DNA from: Limnohabitans sp. WS1
Lineage (GTDB): Bacteria > Pseudomonadota > Gammaproteobacteria > Burkholderiales > Burkholderiaceae_C
Direction: 5' to 3'
Assembly (NCBI RefSeq): GCF_003063265.1
Contig: NZ_NERU01000002.1
Location: forward strand, 248,001 to 312,000
DNA length: 64,000 bases
Positions 63,449-64,000 of this stretch are shown piece after piece. The notes under the pieces are model-generated. The model was given only the letters and a program-made list of their open reading frames with translations. It ran no database searches and had not been told where the DNA came from. Made by a program: the position numbers and the translations under genes. Every line of letters starts with the position of its first letter. Within the stretch, counting starts at the first letter, position 1.

Positions 63449-64000
63449 TTCGCCTCCTTCAGCTTCATCCGCGTATTGTCGGGCTTGAACTTCTGTCTTT
63501 ATACGCCGACCACCCATCGCCTGGGGCAAGTCCGTCACAAGCCAAGGATAATCAGCCCCCAAATTCAAAGGACAACCTTAACCATGATTGGTGAGGACTC
63601 TAGGGGTTCCGTGTCTAATTGATGATCAATTGCGTTGTTAAGCTGGAATGCAATCATCGTGTATCTGTGGGCGTGGCTGATGGCTAATTGATCATGTAAA
63701 CAGTTGTTGACCCAGCTGATCCCAATGCCTCAGATATGCTTTGGCACATGTTTTTCAGTGAATTTCGTGGGGATTATTTTTCTTTTGTTATTTTTATTGG
63801 ATTTGAATTAACGTCAAAGAAAGATGAAATGTTGGTCGCAGGTGCTGAAGGTGGCTTGGTGGAACACGTGCAGATTGCCTGCAACGCAGCACAAGACATG
63901 TATTTTTCATCCGGCGTGGCGTCATTCATCTTTTACGTCGAAAGTTGGTGGCCATCAACAGCGTGATGATCCCTGGTGCAGTACGCGATGCCGTTTGGGC
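63449..64000. other. AT-rich right end, no complete gene supported
   Basis: About 550 bp with more A+T than the rest. AATTGA-TGA-TCAATT at 63617-63631 is an inverted repeat, and TAATTGAT recurs at 63685-63692 as part of TAATTGATCAT; these could be operator half-sites. A short ORF at 63736-63966 lacks a ribosome binding site and protein-like composition. From ATG 63963 (MIPGAVRDAVWA) a frame is open to the edge on the plus strand, but too little is visible to call a gene. Confidence 0.4.

Noticed and set aside
63736..63966. 76-codon plus-strand open frame at the right end
   Set aside because: No ribosome binding site, and the aromatic-rich translation resembles random AT-rich sequence.

Overview
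The window looks like a high-GC betaproteobacterial chromosome segment, most likely Burkholderiales/Comamonadaceae (Limnohabitans-, Rhodoferax- or Polaromonas-like). The evidence is gene order and protein sequence: ilvB-ilvH-ilvC-pssA-leuA, nadE-glnB, phaC-phaA-phaB, aat-bpt, dnaX-ebfC-recR beside a 4.5S RNA gene, and a sigma factor/DUF3619/DUF3106/RDD block. The genus call is inference. No tRNA, rRNA, CRISPR array, insertion sequence or prophage was seen.

Region 1 (1-20532) is the accessory part and the most interesting. A leftward operon holds a secreted protein of unknown function, a SapC-family protein and a giant TpsA-type filamentous exoprotein that runs off the left edge. Divergent from it, across an AT-rich control region with a 10-bp inverted repeat, are a prepilin gene with its own terminator and then a tightly overlapping operon for a type IV pilus-like machine. 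Its parts resemble the MSHA pilus: a PilM/PilN-like protein, an assembly ATPase, a platform protein, a 518-aa prepilin, MshJ-, MshK-, MshL-, MshM- and MshN-like proteins, and a second prepilin. The last gene is a TpsB/FhaC-type outer-membrane transporter, the expected partner of the exoprotein at the other end. The exoprotein system and the pilus-like machine therefore enclose each other and probably form one surface apparatus. No prepilin peptidase or retraction ATPase is present.

Region 2 (20533-29240) starts with an AT-rich gap and REP-like repeats, then the SRP RNA gene (minus strand) and dnaX, ebfC, recR, an orphan Tat-exported substrate-binding protein, a MltD-like lytic transglycosylase, gloB, a methyltransferase and rnhA. 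dnaX carries an A9 slippery run that would yield a 384-aa gamma-like product.

Region 3 (29241-47125) holds an RND efflux pair, moaA-mobA-moeA, another REP-like copy, an aldehyde dehydrogenase, ppa, a toxin-antitoxin pair, an N-acetyltransferase, nadE-glnB, a LOG-family/dgkA/RDD group, and an ECF sigma operon with DUF3619 and DUF3106 proteins.

Region 4 (47126-54664) is branched-chain amino acid synthesis: ilvB-ilvH-ilvC, pssA, leuA. A short leader ORF precedes ilvB, and a clear leucine attenuator (leader peptide plus terminator) precedes leuA. pbpG follows.

Region 5 (54665-64000) has an IclR regulator, the N-end-rule transferases bpt and aat, pgeF, a small membrane protein, the polyhydroxybutyrate genes phaC-phaA-phaB, and a QmcA/NfeD membrane pair. 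The last 550 bp are AT-rich with no convincing complete gene.

Several genes (dnaX, aat, pgeF, gloB, the leu leader) have a -10-like hexamer only 6-10 nt before the start codon, suggesting leaderless or nearly leaderless mRNAs. All functional calls rest on reading the sequence and recalled family features; no database search was run.
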